64,000 nt of DNA from Microbacterium oleivorans. Its GTDB lineage: Bacteria; Actinomycetota; Actinomycetes; Actinomycetales; Microbacteriaceae. The position numbers and the translations under genes are program-made. This document shows positions 16,651 to 25,803 of the stretch, piece after piece. The stretch lies in NCBI RefSeq assembly GCF_001644225.1, contig NZ_LSTV01000002.1, positions 193,169 through 257,168 of the forward strand, in the 5' to 3' direction. The stretch's first letter is position 1. Each line of letters begins with the position of its first letter. The notes below the pieces were generated by a model. It was not told the DNA's origin. It worked only from the letters and a program-made list of their open reading frames with translations, and made no database searches.

Positions 16651-16734
16651 CTTCTGGAGGTGGGATGCGAACTGCGTGCTGGAGTGCGCGCAGACGAAGA
16701 GTCAGTCTAGCACGGCCGGGCGTGTCGCCTTGAC

Positions 16735-17373
16735 TCAGGCCGATTCCGCCACCGCGACGACCGCCTCGGCGTACGTCACCTCGGGGTCGTCCATCAGCCG
16801 GGCGGTCACCGCGGCGTGCGCCCGCGTGTACGGACCACCGGTCGCCAGCGCCCAGTCCACCTGAGGCCGCGCCGGTTCGCCGATCGTCGCGAACGCCTCA
16901 CTGAGGCTCCGTCGGGTGTCGTCCTCGCCGCGCGCGAACTGCGTGGCCAGCACGTCGGCGAGAGCGGATGCCTCGGCTGCCGGCACGTGCCGCGCCGCGG
17001 TCCGCCATGCGGTGCGCGCGACCGTGTCGTCGGCATCCTTCAGCAGCTCGGTCGTGACGGCCGGCCACACCCGCGGTCCCCCGATCTTCGACATCGTGTG
17101 CAGCGCCTGCGCGCGCACCTGCGCGCCGCGCGAGCGCAGCTCGCCGATCAGCAGGTCGAGCACCTCGTCGGCGTCGTGACGGGTCAGCGCCCACGTCAGC
17201 ATCTCGCGGACGAGGAACTGCGGCTCGATGCGGCACTGCGCCACCAGCACCGGGATGTACTCCGACCGCGGGTGCGTGCCCGCCGTCATCGCGGCCTGCA
17301 CGCGCGCCGACGGGTCCAGCGACGCGAGGGCGGCCTCGAGCCGGGCGGCGGCGTCGATCGGAGCGTCGGTCAT
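16735..17373 (-). CDS. HEAT-repeat protein
   Basis: A 212-residue soluble all-helical protein built of HEAT-like repeats, for example VREMLTWALTRHDADEVLDLLIGELRSRGAQVRAQ followed by repeated ALADVLATQ and RRSLSEAFATIGEP segments. Such proteins act as scaffolds; no partner is obvious. An ATG at 17373 is chosen. The longer frame runs back into the 75-bp repeat and is unlikely to be coding. Confidence 0.75.
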   Translation of the reverse strand: MTDAPIDAAARLEAALASLDPSARVQAAMTAGTHPRSEYIPVLVAQCRIEPQFLVREMLTWALTRHDADEVLDLLIGELRSRGAQVRAQALHTMSKIGGPRVWPAVTTELLKDADDTVARTAWRTAARHVPAAEASALADVLATQFARGEDDTRRSLSEAFATIGEPARPQVDWALATGGPYTRAHAAVTARLMDDPEVTYAEAVVAVAESA

Positions 17374-17453
17374 GGGGGTCACCTCACGGAGTCGGGCGGG
17401 ATGCGGCATCCCACCCTGTCCCGAACACCCGGGCACCCGCGCGTGTTCCCGCG

Positions 17454-17536
17454 TCGCTTCGCCAGGGGATGGAGGCTCCCGAGGGCCGAACCGCGGCATC
17501 CGCTCCTCGATAACCGTCATCTCCTCGCGAAGCCGA
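17454..17536. repeat. 75-bp palindromic repeat, copy 1
   Basis: It starts gtcgcttcgccaggggatgg and ends catctcctcgcgaagc; its ends are near inverted repeats of each other. Copy 2 (19762-19836) is identical except for about three bases over 75, and in the same orientation. Copy 3 (36730-36810) keeps the ends but differs inside. Confidence 0.8.
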
Positions 17537-17555
17537 CACCGAAGCCGACGCCGCG

Positions 17556-18800
17556 TCAGCGGGCGCTCTCGCGCAGGACGACGGCGCCGGCCCAGACGGT
17601 GAGGGCCAGGACGAGCGCGACGAACGTCAGGAACACCGGGACCAGCGGAACGACCAGCAGCGCCGCACCGACGGCGAGCGGCGGGACCGTCATGCCCGCG
17701 AAGGCCAGCAGGAAGATGCCCGAGGTGATCTCGCTGCGCGTGCGCGCATCGGCGAGCGCACCCGCGATCGCCAGCGCGCCGCGGAACAGCAGCCCCACGC
17801 CGGCACCGGCGACCACCCCGCCGGCGACGAACAGCGCACCCGACCCGACCAGGTCGGCCGCGCCGAGGAACACGAGTCCCGCCACCATCGCGCCGATGCC
17901 GACGCGCAGCTGGTCGCGCATCGCGAGACGCGCGAACACGACCTGCGCGAGCGCCGCCGCCCCGAAGACCGAGAAGGTGACCGCGCCCGCAGCGAGGCGA
18001 TCGGTCTGCCCCAGGATGCGGGCGAGGAACGTCGGCGCGACCGAGCCGAACAGTCCCGTCACCGCGAAGGCGGCGAACGCGGCGACGCCGGCCGCCCAGT
18101 ACGCGCGGCGACCCTCGGCGGGGATCCGCACCTTCTGCGGGCGGTAGCGGAAGGGCTCAGCCGGCCGCTCGACCGTCTCGGGAACCAGCACGTAGGCGAG
18201 TCCGAGGCCGAGGAACGCGAGGAGGAACACGACGTACGGCAGCGCGAGCGGCGCGGGCGCGAACTCCGCGAACGCGCCGCCGACGAGCGGTCCGATCGCC
18301 AGACCGCCCATGTTGGCGATGCCCGCGACCGTCGCGGCGAACGCCGTGCTGTCGGGCCGGTGAGCGCGGCGCAGGTCGGCGAGGTGGGCCGTCGCCGAGG
18401 CGGTGAGGATGCCGATGCCGAGACCCGCGACGAGGCGGGAGGCGATGATGCCGGCGGCGTCCTGCCAGAGCACGAACATGATCGCCGCGACGATCTCGAT
18501 CCCGGTGGCGGCGAGGATCAGCGGGCGCCGCCCCACCCGGTCGCTGAGGTGACCGGCGAGCCAGAGCGAGACCATCACGCCGACCGAGTACGCCGCGAAC
18601 ATCACGGTGATGAGGAACGTCGGGAACCCGTCGCGCTCCTGGTAGACGGCGTAGAGCGGTGTGGGCACCGTATTGAAGGCCATGAGCGCGAAGAAGGTCG
18701 CGGCCGTCACCCAGAACCCCGCGCGATGCGACAGGCGCCGCGGCCGCCGGACCGCGAAGGTCGGCGCGGCGAGGGAGCGGATGTCGATCGTGCTGGTCAT
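17556..18800 (-). CDS. MFS transporter
   Basis: A 414-residue, 12-helix major facilitator protein with motif A-type SLWLAGHLSDRVGRRPLIL between helices 2 and 3 and LYAVYQERDGFPTFLITVMFA in the loop 1 region. It probably exports small hydrophobic compounds; substrate is unknown. An ATG at 18800 is chosen. It is divergent from a LysR regulator 82 bp away, which likely controls it. Confidence 0.9.
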   Translation of the reverse strand: MTSTIDIRSLAAPTFAVRRPRRLSHRAGFWVTAATFFALMAFNTVPTPLYAVYQERDGFPTFLITVMFAAYSVGVMVSLWLAGHLSDRVGRRPLILAATGIEIVAAIMFVLWQDAAGIIASRLVAGLGIGILTASATAHLADLRRAHRPDSTAFAATVAGIANMGGLAIGPLVGGAFAEFAPAPLALPYVVFLLAFLGLGLAYVLVPETVERPAEPFRYRPQKVRIPAEGRRAYWAAGVAAFAAFAVTGLFGSVAPTFLARILGQTDRLAAGAVTFSVFGAAALAQVVFARLAMRDQLRVGIGAMVAGLVFLGAADLVGSGALFVAGGVVAGAGVGLLFRGALAIAGALADARTRSEITSGIFLLAFAGMTVPPLAVGAALLVVPLVPVFLTFVALVLALTVWAGAVVLRESAR

Positions 18801-18837
18801 GCGTCGATGATGCGGCGGCACCACGCATCGAGTCCAA

Positions 18838-18849
18838 CGAATCTGTTCG
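18838..18849. promoter_or_regulatory. Possible LysR operator
   Basis: The 82-bp gap between divergent MFS and LysR genes contains the inverted repeat cgaatctgttcg, with a gttcgaac palindrome overlapping it. LysR regulators commonly bind such dyads between divergent genes. Confidence 0.35.
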
Positions 18850-18882
18850 AACGCAGTCATCGACGCGCTCTATGATCGTGGC

Positions 18883-19758
18883 ATGGAGACCCGGCTGCTC
18901 GAGTACTTCGTGACCGTCGCCGACGAGCGGAGTGTGACCGCGGCATCCGCTCGTCTGTTCGCGGCGCAGTCCACGGTCTCGGCCGGTCTGCAGAGCCTCG
19001 AGCGCGATCTCGGGGTGCGACTGCTCGAGCGGACCACGAAGGCGGTGCAGCTGACGCCCGCGGGTGAGACGCTGCTGCCCCTCGCCCGCGCCGTGCTCGA
19101 CGACGTCGCCGCCGTGCGCCAGGTCGCCGGCGAATCCGGGACGGGGCTGCGCGGCCGCATCCGCATCGGGACGTTCGCGGGGCTGCGGATCATCGACCTG
19201 CCGGGGTTCCTCGGCGACTTCCGCCGGTCGCATCCGCTCGTCGACATCCGGCTGAGCGTGTCGCCGACGGGCTCGGTCGGTCTGCTCGACGACCTGCAGC
19301 GCGACCGGCTCGACCTCGCGCTCACCGCGGTCACTCCCCCGGCCGGCATGAGCGCCTGGGAACTCGGCGCCTACCCCTACGTCGCACTGCTGCCGCCCGG
19401 GCACGCGCGCGCCGCGGACCGCGCGATCGCCCTCGCCGACCTGGCCGGCGACGACTGGGTCGACGTGCTGCCCGGCTACGGCAACCGCGTGCAGCTCGAG
19501 ACCGAGCTGGCGCGGCGCGGTATCAGCCGCCGCGTCTCGGCCGAGCTCGGCGAGTTGCCCGACGTGCCGCGCTACGTCGCCGCCGGCCTCGGGGTCGCCG
19601 TCGTGCCCGACGTCGTCGACACCGCGGGCTGCGTCACCGCGCCGCTGTCCGACCCCGTCCCGCCCTGGACGGTGTCGCTCACCGCCGGGCGCAGCGCCAC
19701 GCGCCGACCGCACGTGCGCGCGCTGCTCGACGCGATCCTCGCGACCCGCGCCGCCTAG
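18883..19758 (+). CDS. LysR-family transcriptional regulator
   Basis: A 291-residue LysR protein. The N-terminal HTH is RLLEYFVTVADERSVTAAS, AARLFAAQSTVSAGLQSLE; the effector domain starts near residue 88 (GRIRIGTF) and contains LPPGHARA. It probably senses the substrate of the divergently transcribed MFS transporter. The ATG lies 82 bp from the MFS start. Confidence 0.92.
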   Translation: METRLLEYFVTVADERSVTAASARLFAAQSTVSAGLQSLERDLGVRLLERTTKAVQLTPAGETLLPLARAVLDDVAAVRQVAGESGTGLRGRIRIGTFAGLRIIDLPGFLGDFRRSHPLVDIRLSVSPTGSVGLLDDLQRDRLDLALTAVTPPAGMSAWELGAYPYVALLPPGHARAADRAIALADLAGDDWVDVLPGYGNRVQLETELARRGISRRVSAELGELPDVPRYVAAGLGVAVVPDVVDTAGCVTAPLSDPVPPWTVSLTAGRSATRRPHVRALLDAILATRAA

Positions 19759-19761
19759 CCG

Positions 19762-19836
19762 TCGCTTCGCGAGGAGATGGAGGCTCCCGAGGGCCGAACC
19801 GCGGCATCCGCTCCTCGATAACTGTCATCTCCTCGG
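19762..19836. repeat. 75-bp palindromic repeat, copy 2
   Basis: It begins 3 bp after the LysR stop: gtcgcttcgcgaggagatgg, then aggctcccgagggccgaacc, ending catctcctcgg. It is almost identical to copy 1 at 17454, so the two flank the MFS-LysR pair as direct repeats. Confidence 0.8.
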
Positions 19837-19850
19837 CAACCGGCACCGGT

Positions 19851-20519
19851 TCACCCGCCGGCGGCCTCGCGCGCACCGCGCCCCCAGCGGAACGCCGACA
19901 CCGTCGGGTCGCCCGGGATCCAGAAGCGCCACGGGAACGCGTCCGTCCCGGCGACGCCCGCGACCCCGACGCGCGGTCCGGTCGCGATCTCGCCGAGCGG
20001 CTCCGCGCGCACGAAGAGCCGCGCACGCGCGCCGGCCCGCTCCGCGCCGGTGACGGCGTCGATGCCGTCGTGGATCGGATGCCGCAGCCCCACCGCGTCG
20101 CCGAGCCGACCCGGTCCGCGGGCCAGGTCGCGCGCGAGGCGCGCGGCGGGACGGCGGGCGTGCGCGGCATCCTGCCCCTCGACGACCTCGCCCGCGCGCA
20201 GCAGGATTCCGCCGGCGACACCCTCGGGGCCGCACACGACGTTGACGCACGAATGGATGCCGTGGCTCAGGTACACGTACAGGTGGCCGGGCTCGCCCCA
20301 CATCGTCGCGTTGCGGGCGGTCGGACCCATGCGCGCGTGCGACCCCGGGTCGACGAGGTCGCCGGTGCCGCGCCCGTGGTACGCCTCGACCTCGGTGATC
20401 CGCAGCGCGACGAGCCCGCTCGCCGTCGTCACCCGCAGCTCACCGCCGAGCAGCGTCGGCGCGACGTCGGCCGGGAGACCCGCCAGGGCCTCACGCGTCG
20501 CGGGGACGAGGGCGCTCAC
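19851..20519 (-). CDS. DNA-3-methyladenine glycosylase (AAG/Mpg family)
   Basis: A 222-residue AAG-family base-excision enzyme: APTLLGGELRV, then ITEVEAYHGRGTGDLVDPGSHA (with the catalytic-type Glu), RNATMWGEPGHLYVYLSHGIH, and VCGPEGVAGGILLRAGEVVEG. It removes alkylated bases such as 3-methyladenine and hypoxanthine. The GTG at 20519 overlaps the stop of the upstream gene (GTGA), so it ends the long zinc-locus gene chain. Confidence 0.93.
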   Translation of the reverse strand: MSALVPATREALAGLPADVAPTLLGGELRVTTASGLVALRITEVEAYHGRGTGDLVDPGSHARMGPTARNATMWGEPGHLYVYLSHGIHSCVNVVCGPEGVAGGILLRAGEVVEGQDAAHARRPAARLARDLARGPGRLGDAVGLRHPIHDGIDAVTGAERAGARARLFVRAEPLGEIATGPRVGVAGVAGTDAFPWRFWIPGDPTVSAFRWGRGAREAAGG

Positions 20520-21904
20520 AGCGCCGGGGCCTTGCGGCACCAGGAGATGTCGAACCCGCGCAGCGCCACGACCTGGGTGCCGTCGAGCGCGTAGATCCGG
20601 GTCTCGAGCTTCGTCGGCAGCGGCAGCAGGTACCCGTCGTACGTGTCGGCGACGATGTCGGGCGCGACGACGAGGGCGGCGTACCGGCCGCTCGGCGACA
20701 CGCACGTCTGCAGCAGCGCGTCGGTCGGCGCGACCTCGGCCACGGGGGTGGCGGCACCGTCGGCATCCACTCGTGTGACCGTCGTCGCGAGCGGCGTCAT
20801 GCCGTCGAAGGGCGTGAGGGCGCGGAGGGTGGAGCCGTCGGCGAGCGCGGTGACCGACCCGGTCTGCCCGAGGTCGGAAGGCGTCGGCGGCAACGGCTTC
20901 TCGTCCGCGGTCGTCAGGTCCACCACGGCGGGACCGTCGACGCGCTCGATGAAGGCGGTCGTTCCGGCGAGGTCGTCGATGCCGATCGCGTTGCCGAGCT
21001 CGACAGGCGCCCCGCCGGAGGGCGAGACGAGGCTGAGCGCACCGTCGAAGGTGAGCATGAGGATGCTGTCGGTGCCGGGCACGAACCGCCAGTCCTCGAC
21101 GCGCGGGTCGGCGCCCGACACCGCTATCTCGGCGGGCTTCGCGGTCGGGTCGGCCGTCGACCCCGTGAAGAGCAGACTCTCGCGTCCGCCGGATGCCGAG
21201 AGGTCGGCATCCGTGAACGTGTACCCGATCGTGTTGCCTCGCTCGGCGCTCTGCAGGTTGGTGACGATCCCGGTACCGGGCAGGGTCAGCTCCTGCGGGT
21301 GCGATCCGTCGGCGCGGGTGACGACGAGGTGCGAGGCGCCGTCCTCGAGGGTCGAGACGACGAGGTGCCCCGCGGTCGAGCGGAAGTCCTCGATGTGGTC
21401 GGCCTCGAACACCGGGGTCGCGTCGCCGGCGAGGTCGACGCGGTAGATCTTGTCGCCGCCGTCGCTGCGCTGCAGGACGAAGGCGTTCAGCTTCGGGGTC
21501 GTGAACGACTCCTCGATGGTCGAGGTCGGTCCGCCGCCGACACCCGCGAGCCCGTCGACCCGGATCGTGTAGGTCGTCTCGTCCCACAGCGGGTCGGTGA
21601 AGCGGATGCCGACGCTGCGCCCCGAGGTGTCGACGGAGAAGGATGCCGCCGGCGTCACGGTGACCTGGGCGGCCTCCACCTCCTGCAGCGACTGCGTCGT
21701 CTCGAAGATGAACCGCGACCCCGCCGAGGAGACCGCGGCGGTCGCATCGGACTGCACCGAGGTCACCCGCGGCCCCTGCAGCGTCGTCACGACCCCGGCG
21801 GCGACGGCGACGACGCCGAGGACGATCACGACCGCGACGACGCGCAGCGAGAACCCGCGGGCCAGACGACGACGGCGCTGGGCCCGGCGGCCGTCAGAAC
21901 TCAT
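20516..21904 (-). CDS. Membrane-anchored extracellular protein, Ig-like plus beta-propeller-like
   Basis: A 462-residue protein with an Arg-rich start, one transmembrane helix (about 19-42), then a Big_5/Ig-like segment ending TTYTIRVDGL, then repeated strands with SGRYAALV-type blades suggestive of a TolB/WD-like propeller. No catalytic motif is seen. It overlaps the TIGR03943 gene by 11 bp and the glycosylase by 4 bp. Zinc-limited expression is inferred from position only. Confidence 0.65.
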   Translation of the reverse strand: MSSDGRRAQRRRRLARGFSLRVVAVVIVLGVVAVAAGVVTTLQGPRVTSVQSDATAAVSSAGSRFIFETTQSLQEVEAAQVTVTPAASFSVDTSGRSVGIRFTDPLWDETTYTIRVDGLAGVGGGPTSTIEESFTTPKLNAFVLQRSDGGDKIYRVDLAGDATPVFEADHIEDFRSTAGHLVVSTLEDGASHLVVTRADGSHPQELTLPGTGIVTNLQSAERGNTIGYTFTDADLSASGGRESLLFTGSTADPTAKPAEIAVSGADPRVEDWRFVPGTDSILMLTFDGALSLVSPSGGAPVELGNAIGIDDLAGTTAFIERVDGPAVVDLTTADEKPLPPTPSDLGQTGSVTALADGSTLRALTPFDGMTPLATTVTRVDADGAATPVAEVAPTDALLQTCVSPSGRYAALVVAPDIVADTYDGYLLPLPTKLETRIYALDGTQVVALRGFDISWCRKAPAL

Positions 21905-22658
21905 ACGGGTCCTCGGGCTCGTCGACGGGGGTGACGGATGCCGCATCCACCCGCAACTGGCCGTCCACGTCTCGGATCGTCCCCGTCACGGTGACCCACT
22001 GGCCATTGCTCGGGATGTCGTCCGCCGCGACCGGCAGGCTCGCCGGCTGGGCGTCGATGACGCAGTGCGTGATGATCAGGCGCGTCAGGTCGAAGCCGTC
22101 GTCGCCGGGCGCGGCGAAACCGGTGAGCGAGATCTCGGTGCCGTCGAACACCTCGGGATCGGTCGCGGTCGCGAACACGCTCGCCCAGTCGCCGATGCCG
22201 AACGACGCGGTGTCGCCGGTGATCGCGAGCGCGACGGTGTCGGCACCCTGGAACAGCGGAGCAGCGCCGGTGTCGCGCGACGCGGCGAGCTCGGCCGAGA
22301 GCGTCGCCGGCGGGACGACCAGCATCGTGCCCGCGAAGCCGAGCGCGAGCACCCCGCCCGCGGCGGTCGCCACGGTGCCCGCGAGCCGGCGGGGCGAGCG
22401 GGCGTGCTGGTCGTGGTCGTGGTCGTGCGACGGTTCGTCGCCGTGGTCGTGGCCGTGATCCTCGGCGGCGCCGAGCGGCAGCAGGAAGCTGAGCACGACG
22501 CCCACGAGCACGAGCACCGCCATCGACACGGCGAACCACGACGACTCGGGGTTGATGTAGAGCCCGAGCCGGCCGGTGACCGCGAGGGCGATCGTCAGGG
22601 CGGCGACGGATGCCACGGCGCCGACGCCCAGCATCCGGAACCAGACCGTGTCACGCAA
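21894..22658 (-). CDS. TIGR03943-family membrane protein (permease partner)
   Basis: A 254-residue protein with two transmembrane helices near the N-terminus, a His/Asp-rich loop (GHDHGDEP, HDHDHDQH, about residues 68-85), a third helix, and a C-terminal domain with FGIGDWASVF and LIITHCVIDAQPA. The family travels with DUF318-type permeases and is linked to metal stress. The TTG start overlaps the permease stop; ATG at 22634 is an alternative. The His loop suggests zinc binding. Confidence 0.75.
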   Translation of the reverse strand: MRDTVWFRMLGVGAVASVAALTIALAVTGRLGLYINPESSWFAVSMAVLVLVGVVLSFLLPLGAAEDHGHDHGDEPSHDHDHDQHARSPRRLAGTVATAAGGVLALGFAGTMLVVPPATLSAELAASRDTGAAPLFQGADTVALAITGDTASFGIGDWASVFATATDPEVFDGTEISLTGFAAPGDDGFDLTRLIITHCVIDAQPASLPVAADDIPSNGQWVTVTGTIRDVDGQLRVDAASVTPVDEPEDPYEF

Positions 22659-23682
22659 GGAGGTTCACCACCCCTCCGATCGCGGCGGCCGCGAGGACGA
22701 CGGCGACCACCAGCACGCCGAGGACGCGGGTGCGGAAGGTCGTGCGCAGGAGGGCGAGCATCTTGACGTCGACGAGGGGCCCGACGAGCAGGAACGCGAC
22801 GATCGCGCCCGGGGTGAACGTCGAGGCGAACGACAGCGCGAAGAACGAGTCGACGTTCGAGCAGATCGACACGATCATCGCGAGCAGGATCATCGCCGCG
22901 ATCGACAGCGCGGGGTTCGATCCGATCGACAGCAGCACGTCGCGCGGCACGACGACCTGCACGGCTCCGGCGACCGCCGACCCGATGATGAGCGCCGGCA
23001 TGACCGCGCGCAGCTCGACGACGAACTGGGCGAGGCTGCGCCGCCCGCGGTCGCCCGTCACGCCCTGCTCGGCGAGGCACGCGTCGCGGAAGCGGTCGGT
23101 GACGAGGGCGTCCTGATCGGGATGCCGGCTGTACAGCCACCCGATGACGTTCGCGATGAGGTAGCCGCCGAGCAGACGGGCGACGAGGATGCCGTCGTCG
23201 AACCCGAAGGCCTGGTGGGTCGTGATGATCACGATCGGGTTGACGATCGGCGCCGCGACCAGGAAGGTCAGCGTCTCGGCGACCGAGAAGCCGCGCATCA
23301 TGAGCCCGCGCGCGAAGGGCACGTTGCCGCACTCGCACACCGGGATGAGCATGCCGAGCAGGGAGAGGACGGCGCGACGGCCCCAGGGGTTGCGCGGCAT
23401 CCACCGTTCGATGACGCCCGGCGGCACCCACACCTGCACGACGATCGACAGGATCACGCCGAGGACGACGAACGGCAGCGACTCGATGAGCACGCTGAGG
23501 GCGAGCGTCAGCCCGTCCTGCGCGCGGGTCGGGAGCTCGGGCGACGGGCTCCACAGCGCCACCCCGATCAGCGTGAGGACGGCGAGGAACCCGACCCCCA
23601 GCCAGAGCGCGCCGCGACCGGCCGACCCCGCGGGGGAGGTCGGCGTCGAACGCGGCTCCGCGGGGCGGGCCTCAGTCCGCAC
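22651..23682 (-). CDS. Permease (PF03773/DUF318 family)
   Basis: A 343-residue polytopic membrane protein with the family hallmark PVCECGNVPFARGLM (about residue 115) and AAPIVNPIVIITTHQAFG. The function of the family is not firmly known; it is often beside metal regulators and TIGR03943 proteins. GTG at 23682 is chosen because it overlaps the zur stop; upstream residues are Ser/Arg/Pro-rich filler within zur. It is probably Zur-controlled. Confidence 0.8.
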   Translation of the reverse strand: MRTEARPAEPRSTPTSPAGSAGRGALWLGVGFLAVLTLIGVALWSPSPELPTRAQDGLTLALSVLIESLPFVVLGVILSIVVQVWVPPGVIERWMPRNPWGRRAVLSLLGMLIPVCECGNVPFARGLMMRGFSVAETLTFLVAAPIVNPIVIITTHQAFGFDDGILVARLLGGYLIANVIGWLYSRHPDQDALVTDRFRDACLAEQGVTGDRGRRSLAQFVVELRAVMPALIIGSAVAGAVQVVVPRDVLLSIGSNPALSIAAMILLAMIVSICSNVDSFFALSFASTFTPGAIVAFLLVGPLVDVKMLALLRTTFRTRVLGVLVVAVVLAAAAIGGVVNLLA

Positions 23683-24085
23683 GGGCCCCGGATGCCGCTG
23701 TGCGGGCGCAGTCCGCGCACGTGCCGAAGATGTCGACGACGTGCTCGGCGTCGGTGAACCCGTTCGCCGCGGCGATGCGCTTGGCCCACGTCTCGACCTC
23801 GTCGGCCTGGATCTCGACGGCCTTGCCGCAGACACGGCAGATGAGGTGGTGGTGGTGTCCCGTGCTGGCGCACGCGCGGTAGATCGCCTCGCCGTCGGGC
23901 GACTGCAGCTGGTCGGCTTCGCCGCTCGCGGCGAGGGTGGCGAGGGCGCGGTAGACGGTCGCGAGCCCGATGCCGGTGTTCTCGTCGCGCAGGGCGGCGT
24001 GCAGGTCCTGGGCGCTCACGAATCCGGGGGCGTCGGACAGCGCCGAACGCACGCGCTCGCGCTGCCAGGTGTTGCGCTGGGCCAT
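23672..24085 (-). CDS. zur: Zinc uptake regulator (Fur family)
   Basis: A 137-residue Fur-family repressor. HTH segment ENTGIGLATVYRALATLA; regulatory zinc ligands in the HHHHLICRVCG motif and a structural-zinc pair CADC near the end. The two CxxC pairs are normal for the family. Its place behind znuABC and a nearby Zur-like box indicates Zur rather than Fur. Confidence 0.9.
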   Translation of the reverse strand: MAQRNTWQRERVRSALSDAPGFVSAQDLHAALRDENTGIGLATVYRALATLAASGEADQLQSPDGEAIYRACASTGHHHHLICRVCGKAVEIQADEVETWAKRIAAANGFTDAEHVVDIFGTCADCARTAASGARAD

Positions 24086-24094
24086 GGCCGGATT

Positions 24095-24994
24095 CTACGC
24101 CCGCGTGCTGGCGACGGCCTGGGCGCCGTGGGCGGCATCCGTCCGCTGCACCCGCCCCCGACGGTCGCCGACGACGCGGCAGACGAGGTAGATGACGAAC
24201 GAGATCGTCGTGATGTAGGGGCTGACGGGGAGGGTGCCCGCGACAGCGAGCAGGATGCCGCCGACCGCCGAGACGATGCCGAAAAGGGCGGCCAGCAGCG
24301 GCACGGCGACCGGACCGTGCGCGATGCGGGCGGCGGCCGCGGCGGGCGTCACGAGCAGGGCGAGGACGAGCAGCGCGCCGATGATGTGCACGGCGACGGC
24401 AACGGCGAGACCGAGCAGCAGCATGAAGGCGAGCGAGATCAGCCCCGTCGGGACGCCGCGGGCGGCCGCCGACTGCGGGTCGAGCGAATCGAAGCGCAGC
24501 GGTCGCCAGATCAGCAGCAGCGCGATGAGCACGACGGCGGAGATGACGATGAGCCACGTGAGCTGGTCGGACTGCACCGAGACGATCTGCCCGGTCAGCA
24601 GACTGAACCGGTTGGCGCTGCGCCCGTTGTAGAGGGCGAGGAAGAGGATGCCGAGGCCCAGGCCGAACGGCATGAGCACCCCGATGATCGAGTTGCGGTC
24701 GCGGGCGCGCGCGCCGAGCCAGCCGATGAGGGCGGCGGCGACCATCGACCCGACGATCGACCCGGTGACGACGTCTGCTCCGATCAGCAGTGCCGCGGCG
24801 GCCCCCGCGAACGAGAGCTCGCTGATGCCGTGCACGGCGAACGCCATGTCGCGCTGCAGCACGAACACGCCGATGAGGCCGCCGACGAGGCCGAGGATCG
24901 CCCCGGCCCACACCGAGTTCTGCACGAGCGCGAGGATCTCGCCGTACACCGGTACGCCGCCGAACATGGCGTTCGCGATGTCGTCCCAGTTCAT
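24095..24994 (-). CDS. znuB: Zinc ABC transporter permease
   Basis: A 299-residue membrane protein with about eight helices, ABC-3 family: FVLQRDMAFAVHGISELSFAGAA, and a C-terminal GTLPVSPYITTISFVIYLVCR. It forms the membrane channel for Zn(II) uptake with the ATPase and binding protein encoded just upstream. The ATG overlaps the ATPase stop by 4 bp. Confidence 0.9.
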   Translation of the reverse strand: MNWDDIANAMFGGVPVYGEILALVQNSVWAGAILGLVGGLIGVFVLQRDMAFAVHGISELSFAGAAAALLIGADVVTGSIVGSMVAAALIGWLGARARDRNSIIGVLMPFGLGLGILFLALYNGRSANRFSLLTGQIVSVQSDQLTWLIVISAVVLIALLLIWRPLRFDSLDPQSAAARGVPTGLISLAFMLLLGLAVAVAVHIIGALLVLALLVTPAAAAARIAHGPVAVPLLAALFGIVSAVGGILLAVAGTLPVSPYITTISFVIYLVCRVVGDRRGRVQRTDAAHGAQAVASTRA

Positions 24995-25803
24995 GCGTGG
25001 TCCTCGTGATGGTGGTGGGATGCCTCGGCGTCGGGCGCGCCGACCACGACCAGACGGTCGCCGGCGCGCAGTACGAAGACCGGGGCGCCGTAGAGGTCGG
25101 TGAGCACCGGCGAGGTGAGGACGTCCTTCGGCTTCCCGAGCGTGAAGCGGCCGTTCGCGATGTAGAGGATGCGGTCGACCTTGCCGAGCAGCGGGTTGAT
25201 GTCGTGGGTGACGAGCAGGACCGCGGCCCCGCTGCGGCGGTGCCGGTCGATGAGCCCGACGACGGCCTGCTGGTTGGCGAGGTCGAGGCTCGTCAGCGGT
25301 TCGTCGCACAGGAGCAGCCGCGGGTCGTCGGCGAGGGCCTGCCCGACCCGCAGGCGCTGCTGTTCACCGCCGGAGAGGATGCCGACGGGCCGGTCGGCGA
25401 ACTCCGTCGCGCCGACGGCGGCGATCAGTTCGTCGACCCGCTCGCGGTCCTTGCGGCGCGGGATCGGCGGACCGAAGCGGTGCCCGTTGACCCCGAGCGC
25501 GACGAGGTCGCGCCCGCGCAGCGCCGTGTCGCGCGGCAACGGCCGGGTCTGCGGCAGGTACCCGATGCCCCGGTTGCCGGCGCGGTGGACGCGCGTGCCG
25601 CCCACCTCGACCGTGCCTTCGCTCAGGTCCTCGAGGCCGAGGATCGCGCGGAGCAGAGTCGTCTTGCCCGAGCCGCTGGGGCCGAGCACGGCGATCAGCT
25701 CGCCCGGCTGCACGTCGAGGTCGAGGCCGCTCCAGAGCTCCCGCCCGCCGCGGCGGAGCGCGGCGCCCCGGATGCGGAGGGGGATGTCGTCGGGGCGGGT
25801 CAC
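24991..25803 (-). CDS. znuC: Zinc ABC transporter ATPase
   Basis: A 270-residue ABC ATPase. Walker A GPSGSGKTT (about 41-49), signature LSGGEQQR, Walker B LLLCDEP, H-loop THD. It ends in EASHHHHEDHA, a possible zinc-binding tail. GTG overlaps the znuA stop. Confidence 0.93.
   Translation of the reverse strand: MTRPDDIPLRIRGAALRRGGRELWSGLDLDVQPGELIAVLGPSGSGKTTLLRAILGLEDLSEGTVEVGGTRVHRAGNRGIGYLPQTRPLPRDTALRGRDLVALGVNGHRFGPPIPRRKDRERVDELIAAVGATEFADRPVGILSGGEQQRLRVGQALADDPRLLLCDEPLTSLDLANQQAVVGLIDRHRRSGAAVLLVTHDINPLLGKVDRILYIANGRFTLGKPKDVLTSPVLTDLYGAPVFVLRAGDRLVVVGAPDAEASHHHHEDHA

Noticed and set aside
16562..16734. Zur box upstream of L28
   Set aside because: No A/T-rich TGATAATNNTTATCA-like palindrome is present, unlike at 26842.
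17400..17530. Upstream extension of the HEAT-repeat gene to 17520
   Set aside because: The extension translates the 75-bp repeat; the same peptide start appears by chance at the other copy.
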